This document shows positions 1 to 8,540 of a DNA stretch of 64,000 nt, one piece after another (position 1 is the stretch's first letter; each line of letters starts with the position of its first letter). Origin of the DNA: Verrucomicrobiia bacterium. Lineage in GTDB: Bacteria; Verrucomicrobiota; Verrucomicrobiia; Limisphaerales; DASXHY01. The notes beneath the pieces were generated by a model. The model had not been told where the DNA came from and searched no databases. It saw nothing but the letters and a program-made list of their open reading frames with translations. Both the position numbers and the translations under genes were made by a program. The DNA is taken from NCBI GenBank assembly GCA_035629175.1, contig DASPIL010000096.1, positions 62,001 to 126,000 on the forward strand, in the 5' to 3' direction.

Positions 1-277
1 CACCTTTGGTGCGGCGGGCCGACGCGATGTTGGCAAGCTTTTCAACTTGCTCGGGTTTCAGATACGACTTGTGCTGATTGTAGAAGTCGTGTGGCTCAAA
101 CTTGTAGTTGGTGGCGAGCCCGTCGACTGACGCCGAATTGAAGAACTGCAAATCCTCGTCAAGTTGACGGTCTTCTGGCGGAGCCTGGAAGGAGGCGTCT
201 TTGTCCGTTTCAGGGACCTGAAACGGACTGTTTGTAGCGGTGGGTTCGCGATCCTCGACAGGTATTTCAAAAGCCAT
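1..277 (-). CDS. Partial phage protein, N-terminal part only (probable virion protein)
   Basis: An open frame starts with ATG at 277 (MAFEIPVEDREPT...) and runs off the left edge with no stop, so about 92 N-terminal residues are visible. They are acidic and proline-rich, with LDEDLQFFNSASVDG in the middle and a lysine-rich stretch near the edge. I recognise no family. It follows two internal-virion-type genes on the same strand, so it may be another large internal or ejection protein. A class B promoter (290-319) points at it and ends 12 bases before the ATG, so this gene can be transcribed separately from the upstream virion operon. Confidence 0.7.
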   Translation of the reverse strand, partial: MAFEIPVEDREPTATNSPFQVPETDKDASFQAPPEDRQLDEDLQFFNSASVDGLATNYKFEPHDFYNQHKSYLKPEQVEKLANIASARRTKG

Positions 278-289
278 AAGTCTAAAAGT

Positions 290-319
290 GATATGTGAAG
301 TGGGAGGCCCTCGCGTCAA
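290..319 (-). promoter_or_regulatory. Class B promoter for the leftmost gene
   Basis: Read on the minus strand: TTGACG at 319-314 inside CCGGTTGACG, an 18-base spacer, then CATATC at 295-290. The ATG at 277 lies 12 bases further on. Same layout as the other class B sites in the window. Confidence 0.6.
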
Positions 320-326
320 CCGGACC

Positions 327-356
327 TTGACCGGAACGCAAAATAGTTGCTACCCT
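327..356 (+). promoter_or_regulatory. Possible divergent promoter for the small membrane protein
   Basis: TTGACC at 327-332, an 18-base spacer and TACCCT at 351-356, just upstream of the ATG at 367. The -35 is good and the -10 is weak. It would fire divergently from the class B promoter at 290-319. Confidence 0.35.
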
Positions 357-366
357 GGATCGTTTT

Positions 367-546
367 ATGGCTACCAGCTACACCCCCAAGTCAGGCCCGG
401 AAGCAGAGGCGCGAATGCGCGCCAAGAGCTCCTACCCCGAGGCAAAGCGCACATCACCCAAAACCAGCCCCCTGTCGGGCTGGGAATGGCTGGGGGCGCT
501 GCTTGCGGTCCTCGGATTCATTTTCGTCCTTGTCCGATACCGTTAA
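367..546 (+). CDS. Small single-pass membrane protein (59 aa)
   Basis: ATG at 367 preceded by TTTT, giving the TTTTATG context common to this phage's genes; stop at 544-546. The N-terminal 36 residues are polar and basic (many K, R, S, P). Residues about 37-57 (WEWLGALLAVLGFIFVLVRY) form one clear transmembrane helix ending in basic residues. It lies on the opposite strand to all its neighbours and overlaps the 3' end of the minus-strand gene by 4 bases, tail to tail. Function unknown. An isolated small TM protein in a prophage could be a holin, superinfection-exclusion or lysogenic-conversion protein; nothing here decides between these. Confidence 0.55.
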   Translation: MATSYTPKSGPEAEARMRAKSSYPEAKRTSPKTSPLSGWEWLGALLAVLGFIFVLVRYR

Positions 547-1826
547 CGCCGAGTCGCTGTTTCGCCCGACTCCGTTCGGTAACGCGTGCCGATAGGCAGG
601 TTTTGCCGGTCTGCAGCGGTGCGGACTAAGGGGAGGGACGTGATGTCCTCTGCAGCCGGGCGCGCTGCAGGAGGGGCCTCGGACGGTGCTTCGCCTACGG
701 AACTCTTGCGCGCTGCCAATGCATTGCGCAGAGTCTGCTGAGCCTTCGTCAGAGTCGCGATCCAGACCTCTTCGTCGTCAGGGATTTGAACAACGGCCGC
801 CTTGATGAATTCCAACTCACGATTCGACAGCGCACCCTTCAAAATCTGGGTCTTTTCTGCCGTGAGGTTGTTCACGAACTTCTCGGCCTCTGTCTGCAAA
901 ATACGACGCTTTCTGGCGTCCTCACTTCCAAGGATGGCCAGGCCGCTGTTCACGCCGCGAGCAACAGGACTTCCGACTCCGGCACCGAAAATGTTCATTC
1001 CGTCGCCTTTGCCTTCCTCCGCTGCCTTGCTGGCTTTGGCGAGTTCGATCATGCGAGTCATGTCCGCGTCCATGGACTCCGCAAGAACGATTGCCTGCTC
1101 TTGCTCGGCTTTTTGTGCTGCTGTAAGGGGTTTGTCTTCGGCCACGGTTCGGACCTTTGCGACCGCCTGGGTAAGCTCCCCGACCGACTTAACGGAACCG
1201 TCCGGATTGTAAGCTGCATCGGGATAACCCGCTTTCGTCAAAGTCCCGACAAGATCGTGTTGTGCCGGAGTAAGGGATGTCTTCGACCTCATGGAGTTGA
1301 TTTGCAGGTCGGAGTAAGTGTTGCTTCGCTTGCGCGAGTCCTCTGACAACGTATCCAATTCCGATGTCATAAGTTCCAGGTCAAGCGTCCCATCGGCCTT
1401 CACCTGGGGCGGTTTACCGGTAGATTTCGTGTAGAGTTCAGCAATGCGGAATGGGTCGGCCATGGCCCGTCCCAAATCGCTCTCCGCGACGTCGTTCGAT
1501 TTGATACGCAAATCCAAATCGTCGAGGATAGCCGCTGTTTTCTTCGGCAAAACCTGGAGCTCCGAATCCAACCGGGCGTTGGTGGCTTCCTTCGCTTTCG
1601 GCATGATCTCGATGCGGTCTTTCGACGCCAAAATTTCCTCGTCAGCGAGTTGTCGGCGCGCTGAGTCGGTTTTGGCCTTGGTGAACATGCTGTTGATTTG
1701 GTCAAAATTGATCGCCCCTTGCTGGAACGCTTGAGCTAAAAGCTGCAGCGCAGGCGTCGTGCTGGAACGCGCCGGTAAGGCGAGCTGCGGATTGATCGTT
1801 GCGCCGGAATGACTTGTTGGGAGCAT
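543..1826 (-). CDS. Probable internal virion protein (427 aa)
   Basis: I place the start at the ATG at 1826 (MLPTSHSGATINPQ), 4 bases after the upstream gene's stop; the longer open frame to 1928 would run deep into that gene. The protein is mostly helical and charged, with heptad-like stretches around residues 40-130 and 220-340 (KAEQEQAIVLAESMDADMTR), and a Pro/Ala-rich segment (GEAPSEAPPAARPAAED) before the C-terminus. No enzymatic motif is visible. Position after the tail-tube genes and next to a Gly-rich virion-type protein suggests an internal core or ejection protein, as in short-tailed phages. Family not recognised. Confidence 0.75.
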   Translation of the reverse strand: MLPTSHSGATINPQLALPARSSTTPALQLLAQAFQQGAINFDQINSMFTKAKTDSARRQLADEEILASKDRIEIMPKAKEATNARLDSELQVLPKKTAAILDDLDLRIKSNDVAESDLGRAMADPFRIAELYTKSTGKPPQVKADGTLDLELMTSELDTLSEDSRKRSNTYSDLQINSMRSKTSLTPAQHDLVGTLTKAGYPDAAYNPDGSVKSVGELTQAVAKVRTVAEDKPLTAAQKAEQEQAIVLAESMDADMTRMIELAKASKAAEEGKGDGMNIFGAGVGSPVARGVNSGLAILGSEDARKRRILQTEAEKFVNNLTAEKTQILKGALSNRELEFIKAAVVQIPDDEEVWIATLTKAQQTLRNALAARKSSVGEAPSEAPPAARPAAEDITSLPLVRTAADRQNLPIGTRYRTESGETATRR

Positions 1827-1830
1827 AAAA

Positions 1831-2919
1831 TTATTGGTAGAGTGCCTGCGTGCTGTAGAATTGGTTCCACTGCTGCGGGGAGCGCGAGATTTGCATACCT
1901 CCATTAGGGGTCGCAGAGTAACTCCCATAGGCGTTACTCATTTGCTGACCACCTCCGCCCATAAGGCCGCTGATCCACGAAGAGCCTCCGCCGGTGCCGC
2001 CTCCGCCGACCATGCCGCCCATACCGCCTCCGCCACCCATCATTCCGGTAACTCCGCTTGCGACGGCGCTGGTCATCTGGGAATACATCTGCCCCTCGGC
2101 CAGCCGCTTTTGAGCTTTGATGTCACCGAGCCCCAACGTCTGCTGGTTCTTCAGGTTAATATTCTGCAGACTGAGATTCACTGCATCGGCACCGGTCAAA
2201 CCAATTGCCGGGACGGTCGCATTACCGATTGTGAGAGCTCCGGTCGCACGCTGTCCTTTAGCGGTCCGAAGGTTGTTGTCCATCACTGCGAGCTCCTGCA
2301 AAACGGCGGCGCGACGACCGCGCAACGACTCAGCAGCCCCCAGGTTGGTTCGGGCGTTATTTTCGCGGCGCTCCTTCAGGTCCAGCCCTGCAGAACCGAC
2401 GAGTTGGCGAATTGACGTGCCAGCCGCGCCCCGCCCGTCAATCGATTCGCCGCGTGTTCCAGCGCCTTCAAGACCGGCCTTGATGAGTTCGGCTTGGAAC
2501 TCCGGAGGCAAGGTTGCACCTGCGTCCAGGTCTTCTTTTGCTCGCTGAACAAGCGCATCGATAAAACTCTGGTTCGCTTCTCCCTCTGCAAAAGCGTAGT
2601 CCCCGACTTGGCGCATAGCCCTGTCGCTGAGAGAACCTCCGTCGCTATCCTCGGCGAGAAGTCGCAAAATGGCTTGTGCGCCGCGGTCGCGTAGCGCTGC
2701 GTATTGCGGATCAATTTCGCGCTGGACTTCGAACTGTCGTCGATAGCGGTCCGTGTCGACTTCGGTGGCGCGGTCGAGCTGCTGGTCGATGTCGATGAAT
2801 TGAAGCCCGTTCAGGGCTTTTTCCTGCGCATCGAGAGCCGCGTCGTTCGCGTCCCATTGCAAATATGCGCCACCGGCTGCGGCGGCGATGCCAACTACTG
2901 CGGCTGCGATAACTCCCAT
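1831..2919 (-). CDS. Internal virion or ejection-type protein with Gly/Met-rich tail (362 aa)
   Basis: Start ATG at 2919, preceded by AAAGGAGAATAGT, one of the few good Shine-Dalgarno sites in the window; the longer frame to 2982 would overlap the upstream gene. Residues 1-20 (MGVIAAAVVGIAAAAGGAYL) are a hydrophobic Ala/Gly segment. A long helical region follows, with YAALRDRGAQAILRLL around residue 75. Residues about 280-320 are a low-complexity Gly/Met run (GMMGGGGGMGGMVGGGG), and the tail is Gln/Ser/Tyr-rich. An N-terminal hydrophobic helix plus a Gly-rich tail is common in podovirus ejection proteins. Function is inferred from layout only. Confidence 0.75.
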   Translation of the reverse strand: MGVIAAAVVGIAAAAGGAYLQWDANDAALDAQEKALNGLQFIDIDQQLDRATEVDTDRYRRQFEVQREIDPQYAALRDRGAQAILRLLAEDSDGGSLSDRAMRQVGDYAFAEGEANQSFIDALVQRAKEDLDAGATLPPEFQAELIKAGLEGAGTRGESIDGRGAAGTSIRQLVGSAGLDLKERRENNARTNLGAAESLRGRRAAVLQELAVMDNNLRTAKGQRATGALTIGNATVPAIGLTGADAVNLSLQNINLKNQQTLGLGDIKAQKRLAEGQMYSQMTSAVASGVTGMMGGGGGMGGMVGGGGTGGGSSWISGLMGGGGQQMSNAYGSYSATPNGGMQISRSPQQWNQFYSTQALYQ

Positions 2920-2930
2920 ACTATTCTCCT

Positions 2931-3491
2931 TTAAAACTTGTCTGGCCGAACATTCACACCGAAGGTGCGCAACATCTGCCACCGCTCATGCGGAAATTCC
3001 ACCCCCGGGACGCACCAAGCCCAAATCGCCCGGATCGTCTCCTCCTGGTCCAATGCGGAGAAGCGAACCTTCAACGTGCGATCCTCGGGCAAAAGTGTTT
3101 TGGCCCGTTTGACCATCAAGTCGATATAGCGGAACACCTTGCTCAGGTCGGCCTCCTTTTTAGGGGCTCCCGGGTAAGGATATTTGCCAAAATAATCCCG
3201 ATAACTCACTCGACACTGTTCAATTGGACGTTCAACAAACACCCATCGGGCTTCAGGAAAGCGCTCAAGCCAGGTAGGCAACCTCAGCAGCATCGACGAG
3301 TCCGAGTTGCCAACCAACGGTGCCGGGCGGGTCTCCGAAACCTTTTTGAGGTTCGGGTCCAACCGGAGTCCGTCGTGATAACAAAACGACGGACCGTAAG
3401 TTAGCAGATTCGCTAACCAAGCAGTCCGGCTGCGAGGAGTTCCCGTGATGAAATAGGTGCTCAAAGTTGCCTGTAAATCAGATCGGACCAC
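2931..3491 (-). CDS. Sulfotransferase-like P-loop protein
   Basis: Residues about 15-28 (ITGTPRSRTAWLAN) match the 5'-phosphosulfate-binding loop of PAPS sulfotransferases (usual form ..PRSGTTWL..). The segment RWVFVERPIEQCRVSY near residue 85 resembles the 3'-phosphate-binding R..S region. At about 186 residues it is short for a sulfotransferase, as the phage versions are. GTG at 3491 gives the longest frame. A TTG at 3464 overlaps the preceding stop by 4 bases and would give 177 aa that still contain the P-loop; I cannot choose between them. It sits between a citrate-synthase-fold gene and internal virion genes. The substrate is unknown; a virion-associated role or modification of host surface are both possible. 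Confidence 0.7.
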   Translation of the reverse strand: MVRSDLQATLSTYFITGTPRSRTAWLANLLTYGPSFCYHDGLRLDPNLKKVSETRPAPLVGNSDSSMLLRLPTWLERFPEARWVFVERPIEQCRVSYRDYFGKYPYPGAPKKEADLSKVFRYIDLMVKRAKTLLPEDRTLKVRFSALDQEETIRAIWAWCVPGVEFPHERWQMLRTFGVNVRPDKF

Positions 3492-4009
3492 GCCATAAGT
3501 CGTCCGGCCACCAAAATCATGGGCGACAGCGGTGCCGGAATCCCGAGCACAATCGCGGTCGTCGCCGTGTATGCAGACGGGTTCGGGTAGATGTTCTTCC
3601 CGGCCGAGTGTAATACATGAGTAACTTGCTCAAGTTTCAAGTTTGCGTCGGTCCAATGCTCTGCCAACAGGTTTCTGACCTTCTCCCAAATCGGGTCTCG
3701 CGCCTCGGTGAATGAAGACCCCCATCCGGGCACTTTCATTTTCAGCTCCAACATCTGGACGGCCATACCTGCGGGGTCCGGCTGGCTCAACAGCGATACG
3801 GTCTGCGGGATTGGCCCATGGGGTCCGCCAAAACAGTTCAGCCCGGCTGAAAGAGCCCTCAAGTAGTCTTGAGAGCCCGCGGCGGCTTGTGCGATCACTA
3901 CGGCGCTCGGATTGTTCCGAAACGTCGAGAAGTGGTGCGCGCGCATCACCTCCGACCAGAGTTTTAACTCCTTTTCATCGAGTGGCTCCTTTCTCCAAAA
4001 CGGGATCAT
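3461..4009 (-). CDS. Citrate-synthase/citryl-CoA-lyase-fold protein, active site degraded
   Basis: Start ATG at 4009 (MIPFWRKEPLDEKE), 11 bases after a class B -10 box; the longer frame to 4054 begins upstream of the promoter. Residues 40-66 (AQAAAGSQDYLRALSAGL, then NCFGGPHGP) match the citrate synthase segment ending in the catalytic GG.HG histidine (H64). PGWGSSF (94-100) lines up with the PGFGHP block but lacks its histidine. NIYPNPSAYTATTAIVLGIP (139-158) lines up with the NVD.YSG block but lacks the aspartate. At 182 aa it is under half of a full citrate synthase. Fold assignment is likely. Catalysis is doubtful, so a structural or regulatory role is plausible. Confidence 0.7.
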   Translation of the reverse strand: MIPFWRKEPLDEKELKLWSEVMRAHHFSTFRNNPSAVVIAQAAAGSQDYLRALSAGLNCFGGPHGPIPQTVSLLSQPDPAGMAVQMLELKMKVPGWGSSFTEARDPIWEKVRNLLAEHWTDANLKLEQVTHVLHSAGKNIYPNPSAYTATTAIVLGIPAPLSPMILVAGRLMAWSDLIYRQL

Positions 4010-4020
4010 GTTCCTAACAT

Positions 4021-4050
4021 GATATGGCGACGGAGCCACCCTTCCGTCAA
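4021..4050 (-). promoter_or_regulatory. Class B promoter for the citrate-synthase-fold gene
   Basis: Minus strand: TTGACG at 4050-4045 within GTTGGTTGACG, an 18-base spacer, CATATC at 4026-4021, then ATG at 4009. It overlaps the 3' end of the upstream tail gene, so the last virion genes have their own start of transcription. Confidence 0.65.
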
Positions 4051-4937
4051 CCAACTCCGAAATAGAATTTGATTTTCCACTTGGACGACGTGATTGCCAG
4101 AGACAACGTGCCGTCTGTTTTCCCTCGGACTGACGGCAAGCGACCCAGTCTCAACCCAATTTTTGTTGAGTTGCGGAAAAACGTGCTGCCGTTGTTGGAC
4201 ACGTCCTGGGAGTTCACGGACATCGCCAGATCGACTTCGTCACCGGGCTGCCACTGCCGGTCTTCTTCCTTGCACACCAAGACGGGCACAAAATAGGTCG
4301 GGATGCGACCCAATCCGTGCTCGACCTCGATGACGGAGTCTACAGCTACGGCCTGCTCGGCGCTTGCCTTGATCCAGTGCCCCCAGCGAGCGGTGCCGCC
4401 GTCGCCGGACATCTGCATCACCTCGTAAGGTGCCCCGCGTTCGAACTTATTGATTGGAAGATCGTTTCCAAGAAGAGAGCCGACAATTTCACCGGGCTTG
4501 ACTTTTTCGCGGGTGACTGCCTGGTCCTGGAGGTGCGCCGTCGTAATTACTCCAGGCTGCAATTCCTTCGGCTGGGCAACCCAACCTGAGGACGACCCGG
4601 CCCACCAGAAAAACCCTACGATTGTGCTGCCCGAGGTCTTGAGCCAGATCGCATACTCGCCCTCTTCATCCGGAGCCGCATCGCCGATGTGAATCTGCGG
4701 AGTGTAGGACTCCGAAATATCCAGCGGAACATATCCTGGGACTTCCTCATCCCACACGAACCACTTCTTCCCACCTTTAAGCCAGGGGCCTTGATTCGAG
4801 CCGGGCGCAACGTCGCTGATGACAAAACTCAGCCCGTCGCTCGTGACTTTAAGACGGTCCAAAAATGCCTCCAGCCATTGCTGGGGCGTGCCTTGGAACG
4901 ATGCCGGGATAGGCGCTGCTTCGATTCGGATACTCAT
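4047..4937 (-). CDS. Tail fibre or tail-associated structural protein (296 aa)
   Basis: The ATG at 4937 overlaps the upstream stop by 4 bases. The protein is beta-rich and aromatic-rich, with many Trp/Gly turns (IWLKTSGSTIVGFFWWAGSS around residue 100). A tail-fibre-like linker ITTAHLQDQAVTREKVKPGEI (about 127-147) recalls fibre segments that repeat T..L.D.AVT..K. The C-terminal half has the shape of a receptor-type domain ending in KWKIKFYFGVG. No catalytic motif seen. Position directly after the tail-tube and FN3 genes supports a distal tail role. Confidence 0.65.
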   Translation of the reverse strand: MSIRIEAAPIPASFQGTPQQWLEAFLDRLKVTSDGLSFVISDVAPGSNQGPWLKGGKKWFVWDEEVPGYVPLDISESYTPQIHIGDAAPDEEGEYAIWLKTSGSTIVGFFWWAGSSSGWVAQPKELQPGVITTAHLQDQAVTREKVKPGEIVGSLLGNDLPINKFERGAPYEVMQMSGDGGTARWGHWIKASAEQAVAVDSVIEVEHGLGRIPTYFVPVLVCKEEDRQWQPGDEVDLAMSVNSQDVSNNGSTFFRNSTKIGLRLGRLPSVRGKTDGTLSLAITSSKWKIKFYFGVG

Positions 4938-5251
4938 GATACAATTCCTGTGAACCGCACTGCGTTAGACGGGTTGCTATTACCCCCGGTGTTATGCGCC
5001 AGCACACGGTAGTAGTTCCCTACCGCGGGTTCTGGGTAGCTCAGCTCGGTAGTGGTCGTGACCACCTGCCAAAGCGTCCCCTCAAGTGTTTGGATGATGT
5101 AGCTTGTCGCCCGCGCTGCCGCTTTCCACACCAAAGCTTCTTCGTCGATACGAACGATTACCGGTTTATCCGGAACCGGGAGGACGATTTGCCCGACGCC
5201 GTTAACATCCAACGGCGGAACGCTGTAGGTCAGTTCGAACGCTTCCCTCAT
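4934..5251 (-). CDS. Fibronectin type III-like small virion protein (105 aa)
   Basis: The pattern KPVIVRIDEEALVWKAAARATSYIIQTLEG followed by YPEPAVGNYYRVLAHNTGGNSNPSNAVRF is the beta-strand layout of one FN3 domain, including the ..Y.V.A.N..G.S.PS.. end. It covers nearly the whole protein. It overlaps both neighbours by 4 bases (ATGA junctions), so it is translationally coupled in the tail operon. Likely an adhesive or decoration module on the tail. Confidence 0.7.
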   Translation of the reverse strand: MREAFELTYSVPPLDVNGVGQIVLPVPDKPVIVRIDEEALVWKAAARATSYIIQTLEGTLWQVVTTTTELSYPEPAVGNYYRVLAHNTGGNSNPSNAVRFTGIVS

Positions 5252-7203
5252 TCGGCTAACGAGCCTCCCACATATGGCGGCACGGTTGCCGCGAGTTGAA
5301 AGTCTGCTCTGGCTTGCGCGGTTTGCAACGCTCGCTTGTCCGCTTCCGATTGAGAAATAGAAGAAACGACTGCGGCCGATGCACCGACACCGTAATTTTT
5401 ATAACGCGCCTCCGCGGACTTGGTTGACGAAAAGATTGTCGGAGCCTCCTGCAGACCCTCTTGGTTGCGGGACGCTGCCCCATCGTAACGCACGAGACCC
5501 GCTTCAGTCTCTGCCTTGTCAGGCATTCCACGGTCCGAGTCAGCAATAGGGTCCATGAAGACACGCAGCGAACGAACCGAGCATTGACCCGAACCTTCGA
5601 TACGGAACTGAAAAGCGGTGTCGACTACTTCGCGCTCGCTCTCAGTCGTAAATACGTTTCCGTCGATTCCAGCAGACGACAAGGTGTCTTCGGGGACGTT
5701 CTGCAAATCCTCAGTGCGACCGAATCGAGACTGCGATTTCAGAGCGAACAGTGCCGAGTCTGAACGGAACGACTGACCACCTGAAATATTGCCCTCGGCG
5801 GCCCTGAACTCACGCTCAGCAAGGGTTTTCCAACGACCGCGACCCACGCCAGCCCAAGAGATTTTCAAGTTCACCTGGCCGTGAATGTCAGACAGCCCAT
5901 ACTCCAAAAATCGAAGCTCTTTCGGGCTCACCGGCGCGCCCCCAGTGTATCCTCGCGTCTCAACAACCCACGGAATATCCACGCCGTTGTCGCGGCGTTC
6001 GTTCGTGAAGGCTTCGTAGACCCGGTTCTGACCGTCGTCATCGACTGAGGCACAAAACAGGCGTGTGCGACCTGCGATGGTCAGCCTGACCCATTGCACC
6101 GGATTGACTCCCGTCCAAACAGACGACCAGCACGGTGGAAGCGCTTCGTTGGCGAGGTCGTGGGACGTTGCGTCGTGGACCCATGTGTGCCGATTGCGCA
6201 GCGACGCATGTGGAACACTCACAAGCAGGAAGTTCCCATAGCTGGCTGCCGCTATGCCCGACAAGTCTGGACTCAAACAGCTCTTGCTTCGCGCGAGTTC
6301 GTTGTCCATGAGATCGATGCGGGACGAGCTTTCAGAAAAAGCTGCTGCATCGAAGTTCACGAGTCCGAACTGCGAATACCACCAGAGCAGCCCGGCGCGC
6401 GAGACAATCGAACGTGCAGAAACGGTGCCGATGTTGGGGAAAATAGTCTGCTGGAATTGTGCGAGCGAGGACCAGGCAGCACGGTTTAGAACGGTCGTTT
6501 GGAAAGCCGTTGTGGTCGAGTTGGTAAACGCGAACAGCGGAGAAAGCTGAAGGCCGGGAGTTGTAGCCATCCCGGTGCAATCGTCTGGAAGCAGATAATA
6601 ATTAATCCCGCCGAGCGTATTTGTCTTCTGCTCGATGAAGTTAAGGGGGTCCGCGATGTCGGAAGCAAAGAGTTGAGGGCCGCGCGCCACCCACAGCCGC
6701 CCAGATACCCACTTCATGTGGGTGCCCTGGGGGACTGAGTTTGTCGAAGTCGTGCGATACCCGTCGAAGTAAGCCGCGGGACTTTTCCCGTCCTGCAACA
6801 TCAACACGCTTTGCGGGGAAATAAGTTTCAGGGAACCGTCTGGGTTCCGCTCGACCGAACGGGTGGCCTGCTCCGCGAAGACGTGATCTGCGGTCGCCGA
6901 AAGCTGATCTCCTACCACCGCTTGATACGACGTGAATGGGTAGTGAGAGGTATAAACCTTTCCTGCAACAATGGCGATTAAAACGGGCGTGCCAACGCGG
7001 GGCGTAAATACAGTCAGGCCCTGCAGTTTGCCTTCCGGCAGCGTGAATCGCTGGCGATAGCCAGGCCGAGTCTGCAATACGCCGCCCCGATTAAGCATGT
7101 TGACCGACCACGCGTAGCTCTCGGGCAAAAGGGCAGAGGGGTCGGACGCAGAGTCCAACCCGCGGGCGAAGCGCATGTCGCCGTCTTTAATTGCCCCAGT
7201 CAT
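5248..7203 (-). CDS. Tail tubular protein B-like (tail nozzle) protein (651 aa)
   Basis: The long beta-rich protein follows a tail-tube A candidate with a one-base stop/start overlap. N-terminal features (AIKDGDMRFARGLDSASDPSALLPESYAWSVNMLNRGGVLQTRPGYR) match the opening of podovirus nozzle proteins: the phrase G.d...ps.lp.g..s...N...r.G.l..RPG. The middle contains repeated beta-propeller-like segments (RLWVARGPQLFASDIADP). The C-terminal 60 residues are Ala/Gln-rich and helical. It would form the distal tail tube of a short-tailed virion. Confidence 0.75.
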   Translation of the reverse strand: MTGAIKDGDMRFARGLDSASDPSALLPESYAWSVNMLNRGGVLQTRPGYRQRFTLPEGKLQGLTVFTPRVGTPVLIAIVAGKVYTSHYPFTSYQAVVGDQLSATADHVFAEQATRSVERNPDGSLKLISPQSVLMLQDGKSPAAYFDGYRTTSTNSVPQGTHMKWVSGRLWVARGPQLFASDIADPLNFIEQKTNTLGGINYYLLPDDCTGMATTPGLQLSPLFAFTNSTTTAFQTTVLNRAAWSSLAQFQQTIFPNIGTVSARSIVSRAGLLWWYSQFGLVNFDAAAFSESSSRIDLMDNELARSKSCLSPDLSGIAAASYGNFLLVSVPHASLRNRHTWVHDATSHDLANEALPPCWSSVWTGVNPVQWVRLTIAGRTRLFCASVDDDGQNRVYEAFTNERRDNGVDIPWVVETRGYTGGAPVSPKELRFLEYGLSDIHGQVNLKISWAGVGRGRWKTLAEREFRAAEGNISGGQSFRSDSALFALKSQSRFGRTEDLQNVPEDTLSSAGIDGNVFTTESEREVVDTAFQFRIEGSGQCSVRSLRVFMDPIADSDRGMPDKAETEAGLVRYDGAASRNQEGLQEAPTIFSSTKSAEARYKNYGVGASAAVVSSISQSEADKRALQTAQARADFQLAATVPPYVGGSLAE

Positions 7204-8150
7204 TATTCGATGGAGTCCGAAGGATCGTTCAACGGGGTCGCATCATGAACTTGAATTGGGTGGATGACTGGAGCCGTGCGCGTGTATTGCTCTTCCGACA
7301 ACCAGCGCATTGCCGTCGATTCGAACGCCTCACCGTTTGGAAACTCCCCTGGCGTCGCATATGCCTTCAACGCGCGCAACATCATCAGCACCGCCTGAGA
7401 GTTGTGCAGCGGAATCAAATCCTTTTTGCTGCGGACGACAAACTCACGACGCCGAAAGAAAATCCGAACGAATGCGACGGATTGCGAGATGCGAATGCGC
7501 CGGTATCTCGGGGCCGTCTCATCGGACTGAAAAATACCGAGCAACAGCCCGAAGTTTTCGTCGTTGTCAACCGTCGACAGGCGGACCGGACCCGCGGTGA
7601 CCGGCTTCCGGACGCGGGTGATACGGGAGAAGACGGGGGCATCGGCAGGAAGCGCCTGGTAGTTGGGGAACACCGGGACCTTCCAACCGTTTACCCAGGT
7701 GTTACCGACCTTGGTCCTGACGAGATTGCCGTTGACGTCTTCGCCCTCGACCCAAAGTTCGCAATTGGCGTCCTCTGCCTCTGCACAGAAGCCAATCAGC
7801 TTCGACGGACATTCAATTTCGCGGTAGACGCAAGCCTCGCCCAGGTCCATCCACTGCCAGGCAAGCTCCGGCCCGCACTCGCCGGGACCGTTGATGTGAA
7901 AGCTGAAAAGCTGGTCACGAGGAATGGCGGGCTGCCCGACCATGTTCACGGCCAGGACAGTTTCGACTTCGCGGGGCAGGGCGATTGTGCGGCCGGAGAC
8001 GCAGATGTCGAGAGTCCCCATAAGCGGGTCCCAATCACCTTTGTTCGCCAGCAGTTCGACGGCGTCGGTAATGCGTTTAAACACCACCTGATCGTTGGAG
8101 TTACCAACGATTTGCCGGGCCTCGTCCCAAATGTTTTCGACCAGAACCAT
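7203..8150 (-). CDS. Tail tubular protein A-like head-tail adaptor (315 aa)
   Basis: The N-terminus (NIWDEARQIVGNSNDQVVFKRITDAVELLANKGDWDPL) is the helical start typical of podovirus gatekeeper/adaptor proteins: an A...vgn.d....f..i..A...LankG.W...g..dicV pattern. A Cys-rich beta region follows (CVYREIECPSKLIGFCAEAEDANCELW), then a helical end with LHNSQAVLMMLRALKAY. Its start overlaps the preceding stop by one base and its end overlaps the nozzle gene, matching the usual A-then-B order. Confidence 0.75.
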   Translation of the reverse strand: MVLVENIWDEARQIVGNSNDQVVFKRITDAVELLANKGDWDPLMGTLDICVSGRTIALPREVETVLAVNMVGQPAIPRDQLFSFHINGPGECGPELAWQWMDLGEACVYREIECPSKLIGFCAEAEDANCELWVEGEDVNGNLVRTKVGNTWVNGWKVPVFPNYQALPADAPVFSRITRVRKPVTAGPVRLSTVDNDENFGLLLGIFQSDETAPRYRRIRISQSVAFVRIFFRRREFVVRSKKDLIPLHNSQAVLMMLRALKAYATPGEFPNGEAFESTAMRWLSEEQYTRTAPVIHPIQVHDATPLNDPSDSIE

Positions 8151-8491
8151 TATTCGTCGTCTCCAACCTCTTCCTTGGCGAGTCGGTCAAGCTCGGCTTC
8201 GCGGTCGTCGCCTTTCGAGGCTTGATCGCGGGAGACGTCAAGAATCTCGATGATGTCGAGAGAGCAGGATTCCGTTTTCTTGCCTTTGTAGGTCTCCTTC
8301 GACTCGCGGACTTTCTTGAACCGAACGGTGATAGTCCCTTCGTCGGGGAAATCCGGAAGGTCTTTCACCCCGTCGATATAGAGCGAGGGGTAGTGAACTT
8401 CGGGCTCCTTATCCTTCGAGGCGGTGGGAGGACACGGAGCGCAAACTTCAAGGGACGTATCCCACTTTCGGCCAAGATTAATAGGGTCCAT
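8150..8491 (-). CDS. Small acidic virion-region protein (113 aa)
   Basis: I start at the ATG at 8491 (MDPINLGRKWDTSLEV), preceded by AGGGAGAG, rather than at the longer frame to 8530. The C-terminus is strongly charged (DDREAELDRLAKEEVGDDE). PDEGTITVRFKKVRESKETYKGK suggests a small beta domain. It lies between a LamG-like adhesin gene and tail tube A. Family not recognised; a head or tail completion protein is possible. Confidence 0.65.
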   Translation of the reverse strand: MDPINLGRKWDTSLEVCAPCPPTASKDKEPEVHYPSLYIDGVKDLPDFPDEGTITVRFKKVRESKETYKGKKTESCSLDIIEILDVSRDQASKGDDREAELDRLAKEEVGDDE

Positions 8492-8540
8492 AAAAAACAA
8501 TCTCTCCCTGTAATATGGAAAGTGCGTCAACCGGTCGGGA